Made by a program: the position numbers and the translations under genes | Shown: positions 54,485-62,170 of the stretch, one piece after another | How the letters are laid out: every line of letters begins with the position of its first letter | How positions within the stretch are numbered: the stretch's first letter is position 1 | Assembly (NCBI RefSeq): GCF_016758175.1 | Contig: NZ_QYAB01000001.1 | Span: 91,970 to 155,969, forward strand | Origin: Leucobacter zeae | GTDB lineage: Bacteria > Actinomycetota > Actinomycetes > Actinomycetales > Microbacteriaceae | Length of the DNA: 64,000 nt | Reading direction: 5' to 3' | The notes under the pieces: model-generated | What the model saw: the letters and a program-made list of their open reading frames with translations, nothing else | Database searches by the model: none | Told to the model about the DNA's origin: nothing

Positions 54485-56434
54485 ATGGTTCTGGGAACCT
54501 CGGGGGAGACGGTCCGACTCACCGTCGCGCAGGCGATCGTGCGCTACATCGCGGCGCAGTACTCGGTCGCGGACGGCGAGCGGCAGCGCTTCGTGCCCGC
54601 GGCGCTCGGCATCTTCGGCCACGGCAACGTCGCCGGGCTGGGTCAGGCGCTCGCCGAGCACGCCGACCGCCTGCCGTTCGTGCAGGGGCGCAACGAGCAG
54701 GCGCTCGGCCACATGGCGACCGGTTTCGCGAAGGCGTCGAAGCGCCGCCGCACGCTCGCGGTGACCGCGTCGATCGGTCCGGGCGCCACGAATCTCGTGA
54801 CGGCGGCCGCGCTCGCGACGGTGAATCGCATCCCGCTGCTGCTGCTCCCCGGCGACACCTATGCGACCCGCCGCCAGGGCCCGGTGCTGCAGCAGCTCGA
54901 CCTGCCGGGCACCCCGGACGTGACGGCCAATGACGCCTTCCGCCCGGTCGCGCGTTTCTTCGACCGCATCACGCGGCCCGAGCAGCTGCTGACCGCTCTG
55001 CCCCAGGCCTTCCGGGTGCTCGCGAACCCCGAGGAGACCGGCGCGGTCGTCGTCGCGCTGCCGCAGGACGTGCAGTCGCACGCCTACGACTTCCCCGTCG
55101 AGTTCTTCGCCGAGCGCGACTGGCCGATCCGGCGCCGGGTGCCCGATGCGGCAGAGGTGGCCGGGGTCGCCGACCTCATCAGGCAGGCGCGGCGCCCCCT
55201 CGTCATCGCCGGCGGCGGCGTGCACTACTCCGATGCGCAGGCGGCATTGACCGGACTCGGCCGGCAGACCCTGCTGCCCATCAGCGAGACGTTCGCCGGC
55301 AAGGGGGCGGTGGCCGAGGACGGGCCGTGGAGCGTGTTCGGGATCGGGCTCGAGGGGTCGCCGACCACGAACCGCCTCGCCGAGCGCGCCGACCTGATCG
55401 TGCACATCGGCACCCGCCTCACCGACTTCGCGACCGCGTCGCAGTCGCTCTTCGCGGACCCGGGCGTGCGCTTCGCCTCGATCAACGTCGTCGAGCACGA
55501 CGCCGCGAAGCAGGGCGCCACCGCCGTGCTCGCCGACGCGAGGCTCGCGCTCGAGGCGCTCGCCGCAGAGCTGGGCGAGTACCGGATTCCGGTGGACTGG
55601 GCCTCCGAGATCGAGGCCGCACGTGCCGCCTGGATCCCGGTGCGCGACGCCGCGCTCGATCCGGACGCCCGCTTCCCGAGGGAGCAGCACCCCGAGCTCC
55701 CGGACACCGGGGCCGTGCTCACGCAGGGGCAGCTGATCGGGCTGCTCCAGGAGCACGCGCGACCCGGCGACACGATCGTCGCCGCGGCAGGGGGTCCTCC
55801 CGGCGACCTGCAGAAGGTGTGGGACGCGACCGACGAGCGCCACGCGCACCTCGAGTTCGGGTTCTCGTGCATGGGCTACGAGCTGCCCGCGGCGATGGGC
55901 GTGCGCGTCGCCGACCCGGATCCGGCACACCGGGTCACGGCGTTCATCGGCGACGGAACCTTCGTGATGATGCCGACCGAGATCGTGACGGCGGCGCAGG
56001 AGGGCATCCCGTTCACCGTCGTCGTCTCCGAGAACCACGGCTACCAGGTCATCCGCCGCCTGCAGATGTGGCGCACGGGCGAGCACTTCGGCAACGAGTT
56101 CCGCTACCGGGAATCGGGCGGCTCGCTCGCGGGCTCCGACGCCGCTGGCCTCGCGGGAGACTACCTGCGGATCGATCTGGGCAAGGTCGCTGCGGGGCTC
56201 GGCGCCGAGGTCCGGACGCCCGCGACCGCCGCAGAGGTGCGCGCCGCGCTCGAGGAGACCCGTGCGGTGCGCGGCCCCGTCGTCATCGTCGTCCCGACGA
56301 TCCCGCACGCGGATCTCCCCTCCTCGGAGGTGTGGTGGGACGTGTCGCCAGCTGAGGTCTTCGACCGGGTCGACACCTCCGAGAAGCTCGTCGAATACGG
56401 CGAGGGCCTCGCACGCCAGCGGTGGCACGGATGA
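54485..56434 (+). CDS. Second IolD-type thiamine-diphosphate enzyme
   Basis: A 649-residue paralogue of IolD. It keeps LGIFGHGNVAGLGQAL, the activating Glu in QGRNEQALGH and the ThDP motif FIGDGTFVMMPTE ending with SENHGYQVI. Differences from IolD are spread throughout, and it has an insert-like charged segment near residues 385-405 (DPDARFPREQHPEL). IolD is the only well-known function of the family: hydrolytic opening of a cyclic 1,2-dione. A different cyclitol or carbocyclic substrate is likely because iolD is already complete in the island. AAGGAGA precedes the ATG. Confidence 0.85.
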   Translation: MVLGTSGETVRLTVAQAIVRYIAAQYSVADGERQRFVPAALGIFGHGNVAGLGQALAEHADRLPFVQGRNEQALGHMATGFAKASKRRRTLAVTASIGPGATNLVTAAALATVNRIPLLLLPGDTYATRRQGPVLQQLDLPGTPDVTANDAFRPVARFFDRITRPEQLLTALPQAFRVLANPEETGAVVVALPQDVQSHAYDFPVEFFAERDWPIRRRVPDAAEVAGVADLIRQARRPLVIAGGGVHYSDAQAALTGLGRQTLLPISETFAGKGAVAEDGPWSVFGIGLEGSPTTNRLAERADLIVHIGTRLTDFATASQSLFADPGVRFASINVVEHDAAKQGATAVLADARLALEALAAELGEYRIPVDWASEIEAARAAWIPVRDAALDPDARFPREQHPELPDTGAVLTQGQLIGLLQEHARPGDTIVAAAGGPPGDLQKVWDATDERHAHLEFGFSCMGYELPAAMGVRVADPDPAHRVTAFIGDGTFVMMPTEIVTAAQEGIPFTVVVSENHGYQVIRRLQMWRTGEHFGNEFRYRESGGSLAGSDAAGLAGDYLRIDLGKVAAGLGAEVRTPATAAEVRAALEETRAVRGPVVIVVPTIPHADLPSSEVWWDVSPAEVFDRVDTSEKLVEYGEGLARQRWHG

Positions 56435-57219
56435 CGCGGGGCGGATCCGGACCCCTCGGCGCCGGTCGCGCGCTCCGCGAGCGCTTCCTCGCGGGGGATC
56501 CGACCTTCGGCACGTTCCTGGGTCTCGGGTCGGTCGCGGCGGCCGAGGTGTGCGCCGCCGCCGGGCTCGACTGGGTGCTCGTCGACCTCGAGCACGGCGG
56601 AGGAGACGAGGACCAGGTGGGTGCGATCGTCGCGGCCGCCGGCGCGTACGGCGCCGCGACGCTGGTGCGCGTCGAGCAGCCGGAGCGGATCCGCATCGGC
56701 CGTGCGCTCGACGCCGGAGCGGCCGGCACCATGTTCCCGCGCATCTCGAGCGCCGCAGAGGCCGCAGAGGCGCGCCGGCATCAGCTCTATCCGCCCGAGG
56801 GTGACCGCGGCGTCGCGAGCTACAACCGCGCCGCGAGGTGGACGCTCGACACCGCGGCGCTCGATGCCGCGAACGGCACGGTCGCGGGCATCGTGCAGAT
56901 CGAGACCCGGGGCGCGCTCGACGAACTCGACGAGATCGCGGCGACGCCGGGGGCAGATGTGCTCTTCGTGGGGCCGCAGGATCTCAGCTACGCGCTCGGG
57001 GTGCCGAGGCGCTTCGACGCCCCGGAGTTCCAGGCGGCGCTGGATCGAGTGGTCTCCGCCTGCCTCGAGCACGGCAAGGCGGCGGGCATCCTCGCGAACG
57101 ACCGCGTCGCGGCGGAGCGGTACCTCGAGCGCGGGTTCACGTTCATCGCGATCGGGTCGGACGCGACGCTGCTCGCGCAGACGGTGCGGAGCGCGATCCC
57201 GGATCGGGGCGCAGCGTGA
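56431..57219 (+). CDS. HpcH/HpaI family aldolase
   Basis: A 262-residue metal-dependent class II aldolase. The signature VLVDLEHGGGDE, the acidic metal ligand in IVQIETRGALD and GPQDLSYALG are present. Members split 2-oxo-3-deoxy acids into pyruvate and an aldehyde, or make the reverse bond. It overlaps the stop of the IolD paralogue (ATGA) and is overlapped by the next gene (GTGA), so all three are translated together. Confidence 0.9.
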   Translation: MTRGGSGPLGAGRALRERFLAGDPTFGTFLGLGSVAAAEVCAAAGLDWVLVDLEHGGGDEDQVGAIVAAAGAYGAATLVRVEQPERIRIGRALDAGAAGTMFPRISSAAEAAEARRHQLYPPEGDRGVASYNRAARWTLDTAALDAANGTVAGIVQIETRGALDELDEIAATPGADVLFVGPQDLSYALGVPRRFDAPEFQAALDRVVSACLEHGKAAGILANDRVAAERYLERGFTFIAIGSDATLLAQTVRSAIPDRGAA

Positions 57220-58241
57220 CCGCGTCGCCTCTCGATCCTGCCCGTCGCCCTGCAGGTGCGGCCCGTCCCGGTCATCCTGCGGCCGCGGCCCGTCCCGGTC
57301 ATCCTGCGGCCGCGGAGCGGATCGCAGGATCCGCCCGCCCGGTCGTCGTCGGGCTCGGGCCCGTGCACCCGGAGCTCGTGGTGCCCCACCTGCCGCCCGA
57401 GGCCGTGTTCGTCCCCGAGCCTGCGGAGGCCGACCTCGCCGTCGCCGAGGGAGCGATCGTGCGAGCCGCGGTCGACGTCGACCGCGCACTGCTCGACCGG
57501 ATGCCCCGGCTGCGGGTGCTCGCGCGCACGGGCGTGGGGGTGGAGCGCGTCGACGTCGCTGCGGCGCGCGAGCGCGGGATCCCGGTCGCGATCACGCCCG
57601 GCAGCAACAGTCGCGCCGTCGCCGAGGGGGCGTTCGCGCTGCTCGCGGCGCTCGTGAAGCGCGTGGCGGCGTCGCACGCGTTCGTCGCCTCGGGGCGCTG
57701 GGGCGCGGATCCGCCGCCCGTGCCGGGCGATCTCGCGGGAGCCACGCTCGCCGTGCTCGGGTATGGCCGCATCGGTCGCATCGTGGCGGGTTTCGGCGCC
57801 GCGTTCGGCATGGAGGTCGTGGTGCACGATCCCTTCGTGCGGGCGGAGGAGTACGCGAACGTCTCGCTCGAGGACGCCGTGCGTCGCGCCGACGCGGTGA
57901 CGCTGCACCTGCCGGGCGGCGGGGGTGAGCTGCTGCCGATCGAGCTGTTGCGCACGGCGAGGCCCGGCCTGGTGCTCGTCAACTGCGCGCGCGCCGACCT
58001 GGTGAGCGGCGCGACCCTCGAGTCCGCGCTCGCGGAGGGGATCCTCGGCGGAGTGGGCCTCGACGTCTTCGCGGTCGAACCGATCGCGGCGCATCCGCTC
58101 GCCGACGATCCGCGGGTGCTGCTCGGCCCGCACACGACCGGGCTCTCTGAGGGAGCGCTCTCCGCCACGTTCCGCATGGCGGCCGAGGCCGTCACCGCGG
58201 TCCTCGCGGGCAACGCGCCCGCGCACGCGGCCGAGGAATAA
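57216..58241 (+). CDS. D-isomer specific 2-hydroxyacid dehydrogenase
   Basis: A 341-residue NAD-dependent dehydrogenase. The Rossmann loop is LGYGRIGRIV; the catalytic Arg and Glu regions are VNCARADLV and DVFAVEPI, and the His lies in GPHTTG. Its first 45 residues are not normal for the family: they include the nine-residue tandem repeat ARPGHPAAA, encoded by a REP-like element and its 27-base duplication. The GTG at 57216 overlaps the upstream stop; a start further in has no good candidate before residue 50. Confidence 0.85.
   Translation: MTASPLDPARRPAGAARPGHPAAAARPGHPAAAERIAGSARPVVVGLGPVHPELVVPHLPPEAVFVPEPAEADLAVAEGAIVRAAVDVDRALLDRMPRLRVLARTGVGVERVDVAAARERGIPVAITPGSNSRAVAEGAFALLAALVKRVAASHAFVASGRWGADPPPVPGDLAGATLAVLGYGRIGRIVAGFGAAFGMEVVVHDPFVRAEEYANVSLEDAVRRADAVTLHLPGGGGELLPIELLRTARPGLVLVNCARADLVSGATLESALAEGILGGVGLDVFAVEPIAAHPLADDPRVLLGPHTTGLSEGALSATFRMAAEAVTAVLAGNAPAHAAEE
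57262..57330. repeat. REP-like element with 27-base duplication inside a coding region
   Basis: A 27-base sequence (57262-57288) is exactly repeated at 57289-57315. The second copy runs into a hairpin with arms ATCCTGCG (57301-57308) and CGCAGGAT (57323-57330), the arms of the intergenic REP-like family, but with a different 14-base loop. Confidence 0.75.
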
Positions 58242-58306
58242 CTGCGGCCCGAGGTCGTTATCGAACCTTTACCGAAGGTGATGCCCGATCGGCGAAGTTG
58301 CGGTAC

Positions 58307-58338
58307 TGTAAGGACAGAGCGCAAGCTTTGTAACGACA
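58307..58338. promoter_or_regulatory. Two candidate IolR boxes before the second ABC importer
   Basis: TGTAAGGACA (58307-58316) and TGTAACGACA (58329-58338) are 22 bases apart, about two helical turns. The second is identical to the box in the iolT promoter and the first differs by one base from a box before iolC. They lie 31-62 bases before the binding-protein ATG. Confidence 0.65.
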
Positions 58339-58368
58339 TTAGTTCAATTAACACGATGGAGTGAGACT

Positions 58369-59385
58369 ATGTTGAAGTCACGAATGGGCCGCTGGGCCAA
58401 GGTCGGGATCGCGGGCGCCGCGGCCGCCGGGGCGCTGCTGCTCGCAGCCTGCGGTTCGCCTGCCGGAGCGGGCGGCGGTGCCGCAGGCGGCGACGGCGGA
58501 GGCGGATCGGATCTCCCCGAGCTCAAGGTCGCGCTCGTCACGCACGCCGCCCCCGGCGACACGTTCTGGGACACGATCCGCGCCGGCGCAGAGGATGCCG
58601 CGGACAAGAACGGCATCGAGCTGCTCTACAGCTCGGACCCGGACGGCGCCCGTCAGGCGCAGCTGGTGCAGCAGGCGGTCGACCAGAAGGTCGACGGCAT
58701 CGTCGTGACGCTCGCGAAGGCCGACGCGATGTCGGGCGAGGTCAAGAAGGCCGTCGAAGCCGGCATCCCGGTGTTCAGCATCAACGCCGGTGAGGAGCAG
58801 TTCAAGGAGATGGGCGTGCTCGCCCACTTCGGCCAGAACGAGTTCATCGCGGGCCAGGCGGCCGGCGAGCAGTTCAACGATGCCGGGCTCAAGAAGGTCG
58901 TCTGCGTCATCCAGGAGCAGGGCCACGTCGGGCTCGAGTCGCGCTGCGAGGGTCTCGCCGACACCTTCGAGGGTTCGTCCGAGGTGCTGTACGTGCAGGG
59001 CACCGACATGACCAACGTCGCCTCGACCATCACCTCGAAGCTGCAGACCAACAAGGACATCGACGGCGTGCTGACCCTCGGCGCCCCGTTCGCGCTCACC
59101 GCGCAGGACTCGATCGCCGACGCCGGTTCGAGCGCCAAGCTCGCCACGACCGACCTCAACGCCGACGTGTACAACGCCATCAAGGACGGCAGCATCCTCT
59201 TCGGCATCGACCAGCAGCCGTTCCTCCAGGGCTACTCGAGCGTCGAGGCCGTGCGCCTCTACGACCAGGGCGGCTACGTGCTGGGCGGCGGGCAGGCCGT
59301 GCTGACCGGCCCCGCGGTGGTCAACGCGGACAACTTCGAGAGCGTCGCCGCGCAGTTCGAGAAGAAGTCGGACGACGCGGAGTAA
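58369..59385 (+). CDS. Ribose/inositol-type ABC importer binding lipoprotein
   Basis: A 338-residue substrate-binding protein. The lipobox LAAC gives lipidated Cys28, followed by a Gly/Ala-rich tether. The mature domain (LKVALVTHAAPGDTFWDTIRAGAEDAA) belongs to the periplasmic-binding-protein 4 family that includes RbsB and inositol binders. GGAGTGAG precedes the ATG. IolR-like boxes in its promoter make inositol or a related cyclitol the likely ligand, by inference. Confidence 0.9.
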   Translation: MLKSRMGRWAKVGIAGAAAAGALLLAACGSPAGAGGGAAGGDGGGGSDLPELKVALVTHAAPGDTFWDTIRAGAEDAADKNGIELLYSSDPDGARQAQLVQQAVDQKVDGIVVTLAKADAMSGEVKKAVEAGIPVFSINAGEEQFKEMGVLAHFGQNEFIAGQAAGEQFNDAGLKKVVCVIQEQGHVGLESRCEGLADTFEGSSEVLYVQGTDMTNVASTITSKLQTNKDIDGVLTLGAPFALTAQDSIADAGSSAKLATTDLNADVYNAIKDGSILFGIDQQPFLQGYSSVEAVRLYDQGGYVLGGGQAVLTGPAVVNADNFESVAAQFEKKSDDAE

Positions 59386-59404
59386 CCCTCCGGAAAGCAA
59401 CTCC

Positions 59405-60451
59405 ATGTCTACTCCTACAGCTCTCAAGGCTGACGAGCGCCTGGCCTCCGGCAACCTGTTCACCAGGTTCTTCACCAAGCCGGAGGCCGGCGCCACCGCC
59501 GCAGCACTGGTGCTCGCGATCATGTTCGCGGTCGTCTCGCCCCAGTTCTCCCAGCCGGAATCCATCGCGACGATCCTCTACGGGGCGTCCACGGTCGGCA
59601 TCATGGCGGTGGGCGTCTCCCTGCTCATGATCGGCGGCGAGGTCGACCTGTCGGCCGGCGTCGGCGTCGTCTTCTCCGCGCTCTCGTCGTCGCTGTTCCT
59701 CTACTGGTTCGGGGGCAACGTCTGGATCGGCGTGCTCATCGGCCTCGCGACCTCGCTGCTCGTCGGGTTCCTGAACGGCTGGCTCCTCACGAAGACGAAG
59801 CTCTCGAGCTTCATCATCACGCTGGCGACGTTCTTCATGATCACGGGCCTCAACCTCGGCGTCACACGACTGATCACGGGCGGTGTCGCCGCCCCCTCGA
59901 TCGAGCAGTGGCCCGGATTCGAGTCGGCCGCGGCCGTGTTCGCCTCGGACATCCCGGTGTTCGGGGTGAAGGTGAAGATCACGGTGTTCTACTGGATCCT
60001 GCTGGTCATCGTGGCGACCTGGATCCTGCAGCGCACGCGCATCGGCAACTGGATCTTCGCCTCTGGCGGAGCCCCCGACGCGGCCCGCGCGGTCGGTGTG
60101 CCGGTCGTCTGGACGAAGATCGGCCTCTACATGGGCGTCAGCTTCTGCGCGTGGCTGCTGGGCATGCACCAGCTGTTCGCGTTCAAGACCGTGCAGTCCG
60201 GCGAGGGCATCGGCAACGAGTTCCTCTACATCATCGCGGCCGTCGTCGGCGGCTGCCTCATGACCGGCGGCTACGGCAGCGCGATCGGCGGCGCCATCGG
60301 CGCGCTGATCTACGGCATGGCGCTCAAGGGCGTCGTGTACGCCGAGTGGAATCCGGACTGGCTGAAGTTCTTCCTCGGTGCGATGCTCCTCGGGGCCACC
60401 GTGCTGAACTTCACGCTGCAGCGCCGCGCGGCGCGAGGAGGTAAGAAGTGA
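59405..60451 (+). CDS. Ribose/inositol-type ABC transporter permease
   Basis: A 348-residue RbsC-like permease with about eight to ten hydrophobic segments, including [19 protein letters not shown] and [17 protein letters not shown], typical of this family. It starts 19 bases after the binding-protein gene and overlaps the ATPase gene. Confidence 0.92.
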   Translation: MSTPTALKADERLASGNLFTRFFTKPEAGATAAALVLAIMFAVVSPQFSQPESIATILYGASTVGIMAVGVSLLMIGGEVDLSAGVGVVFSALSSSLFLYWFGGNVWIGVLIGLATSLLVGFLNGWLLTKTKLSSFIITLATFFMITGLNLGVTRLITGGVAAPSIEQWPGFESAAAVFASDIPVFGVKVKITVFYWILLVIVATWILQRTRIGNWIFASGGAPDAARAVGVPVVWTKIGLYMGVSFCAWLLGMHQLFAFKTVQSGEGIGNEFLYIIAAVVGGCLMTGGYGSAIGGAIGALIYGMALKGVVYAEWNPDWLKFFLGAMLLGATVLNFTLQRRAARGGKK

Positions 60452-61374
60452 ATGCCACAGCAACGGCTCCGGGTGCAGCGCCGCTCGTCGAGCTGCGCGA
60501 TGCGGAGAAGCGCTACGGCAACATCATCGCGCTGCGCGATGTGAGCCTCAAGGTGGCGGCGGGCGAGGTGATGTGCGTGCTCGGCGACAACGGCGCCGGC
60601 AAGTCCACGCTCATCAAGATCATCGCCGGTCTGCACCAGCACACCGCGGGCGAATACCTTGTCGAGGGCGAGCCGGTGAAATTCAATTCGCCGCGCGAGG
60701 CCCTCAACCAGGGCATCGCCACGGTCTACCAGGATCTCGCCGTCGCTCCGCTCATGCCCGTGTGGCGCAACTTCTTCCTCGGCTCCGAGCAGACGAAGGG
60801 GTTCGGGCCGTTCAAGCGCCTCGACGTCGACTTCATGCGGAAGACGGCGAAGAAGGAACTGCTCGACATGGGCATCGACCTGCGCGACGTGGATCAACCG
60901 ATCGGCACGCTGTCGGGCGGTGAGCGGCAGTGCGTCGCGATCGCCCGTGCCGTCTACTTCGGCGCGAAGGTGCTGATCCTCGACGAGCCGACCGCGGCCC
61001 TCGGCGTCAAGCAGTCGGGCGTCGTGCTCCGGTACATCATCCAGGCGCGCGACCGCGGTCTCGGCGTGATCTTCATCACGCACAACCCGCATCACGCCTA
61101 CCCCGTGGGAGACCGGTTCCTGCTGCTCAAGCGCGGCCAGAGCATCGGGTACCACGAGAAGTCGGAGATCACGCTCGAGGAGCTGACCGGTCTGATGGCC
61201 GGCGGCGCCGAGCTCGAGCAGCTCGTGCACGAGCTGCGCCAGGTGGGCACGAGCACGGATACGGTGCGCACGATCCGCGACGAGATCGAGGAGGACTCGG
61301 CCGCCGGAGTGGGCCGTGTTGCGGTCACGGAGGCCGTGAACATCCGCGATATCCCCGAGGACGACGCGAAGTAG
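60448..61374 (+). CDS. Sugar ABC transporter ATPase, single-domain type
   Basis: A 308-residue ATPase with Walker [14 protein letters not shown] (about residues 47-59), signature [15 protein letters not shown] and Walker [14 protein letters not shown]. Most RbsA/MglA-type ATPases have two such domains in about 500 residues; this one has only the first, as in FrcA-type importers, followed by a 60-residue tail. The GTG start overlaps the permease stop and is preceded by AGGAGG. Confidence 0.92.
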   Translation: MNATATAPGAAPLVELRDAEKRYGNIIALRDVSLKVAAGEVMCVLGDNGAGKSTLIKIIAGLHQHTAGEYLVEGEPVKFNSPREALNQGIATVYQDLAVAPLMPVWRNFFLGSEQTKGFGPFKRLDVDFMRKTAKKELLDMGIDLRDVDQPIGTLSGGERQCVAIARAVYFGAKVLILDEPTAALGVKQSGVVLRYIIQARDRGLGVIFITHNPHHAYPVGDRFLLLKRGQSIGYHEKSEITLEELTGLMAGGAELEQLVHELRQVGTSTDTVRTIRDEIEEDSAAGVGRVAVTEAVNIRDIPEDDAK

Positions 61375-61443
61375 ACGCGGGTGCGCGGGGTCGCGCTGGT
61401 GCATCGGGGTCGCGCCCGTACGCCAGGGTGGCCGGGGCAGCCG

Positions 61444-61513
61444 GGCACGAACTCACTCGCGAGTGAGTTCGTGCCTGTCTGCGTCGGCCGAAGCGGCACG
61501 AACTGACTCGCGA
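61444..61513. repeat. 32-base perfect palindrome with a diverged half copy
   Basis: GGCACGAACTCACTCG (61444-61459) is followed directly by its reverse complement (61460-61475). Twenty bases later GGCACGAACTGACTCGCGA (61495-61513) repeats the left half with one change. It lies 70 bases after the ABC operon and could act as a terminator or protein-binding site. Confidence 0.8.
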
Positions 61514-61527
61514 ACCGGCAGCGTCCA

Positions 61528-61578
61528 GTGGGATACGCCGTCGAGTGGGATACGCCGTCGGGTGGGATGCGTCAGGCG
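61528..61578. repeat. 17-bp tandem repeat
   Basis: Two nearly identical units of GTGGGATACGCCGTCG plus one base (61528-61544, 61545-61561) and a diverged third beginning GTGGGATGCG. They lie just downstream of the SnoaL-like gene on the other strand. Confidence 0.7.
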
Positions 61579-61586
61579 GTGGCGCG

Positions 61587-61919
61587 TCAGGCGTGCGGCG
61601 GGATGCGGAAGAGCGAGACGAGGCCGTCGGCCACGGTCACGAACGCCGAGCTCTCGCCGTTGAAGACGCGACTCTTCCACGAGAATCGGATCTCGGTCGT
61701 GTCGCCCTCGGTGCTCGCCTCGAGCACCTCCATCTGCGCGCCCGCGCCGATCGCGTCGGTGCTGGCCCAGCTGCGCACCCCGTCGTGGCCCGTGAGCACG
61801 CGGCCCCAATCGTCGACAGCGCCGTCCCGGGTGAACGCCGAGACGAACGCCTCGGTGTCGCCCGCGTTGATCGCGTCGACGACGGCCTGGACGGGTGCGG
61901 GGATGATGACGTGGCTCAT
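61587..61919 (-). CDS. SnoaL-like / NTF2-fold protein
   Basis: A 110-residue cone-shaped alpha+beta barrel protein. The N-terminal helix pattern PVQAVVDAINAGDTEAFVSAFTRDGAVDDWGRVLTGHDGVRSW is typical of the SnoaL-like/nuclear transport factor 2 family, and FSWKSRVFNGESSAFVTVADGLVSLFRI gives the closing strands. Such small proteins may be cyclases, isomerases or binding proteins. No partner gene is evident. Confidence 0.82.
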   Translation of the reverse strand: MSHVIIPAPVQAVVDAINAGDTEAFVSAFTRDGAVDDWGRVLTGHDGVRSWASTDAIGAGAQMEVLEASTEGDTTEIRFSWKSRVFNGESSAFVTVADGLVSLFRIPPHA

Positions 61920-61976
61920 ATCGCGATCCTAAGCCGCGAACGCGCGCCGAGCACGTGGCCCGGCTACGAATCCGGC

Positions 61977-62046
61977 CAAATGACCCCCGCGTGCCGGCCC
62001 GGGTGCGCGTCGCCCCGCCAGGTGTCCTCCGTACGGGGGTCATTTG
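61977..62046. repeat. 70-base segment bounded by 13-bp inverted repeats
   Basis: CAAATGACCCCCG (61977-61989) and its exact reverse complement (62034-62046) flank 44 bases. No target duplication is seen at the ends. It lies upstream of the surface-protein gene, in a 251-base spacer with no other recognisable element. Confidence 0.6.
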
Positions 62047-62170
62047 CAGGCTTCATCTTCGGTCCCGTCTCTGCAGTGCCTACGTTAAGACGACGCATGA
62101 CTACTCATGCGGCTTTGCTCGGGGAGTGGGGAAGCGGAGCATCGGAGACTCGCGGGAGTGGGGAAGAGGT

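Noticed and set aside
54485..56434. Acetolactate synthase as the identity of the second thiamine-diphosphate enzyme
   Set aside because: The N-terminal FGHGNVAGLGQAL block and overall layout match IolD much better than IlvB, and no ilvN-like small subunit lies nearby.
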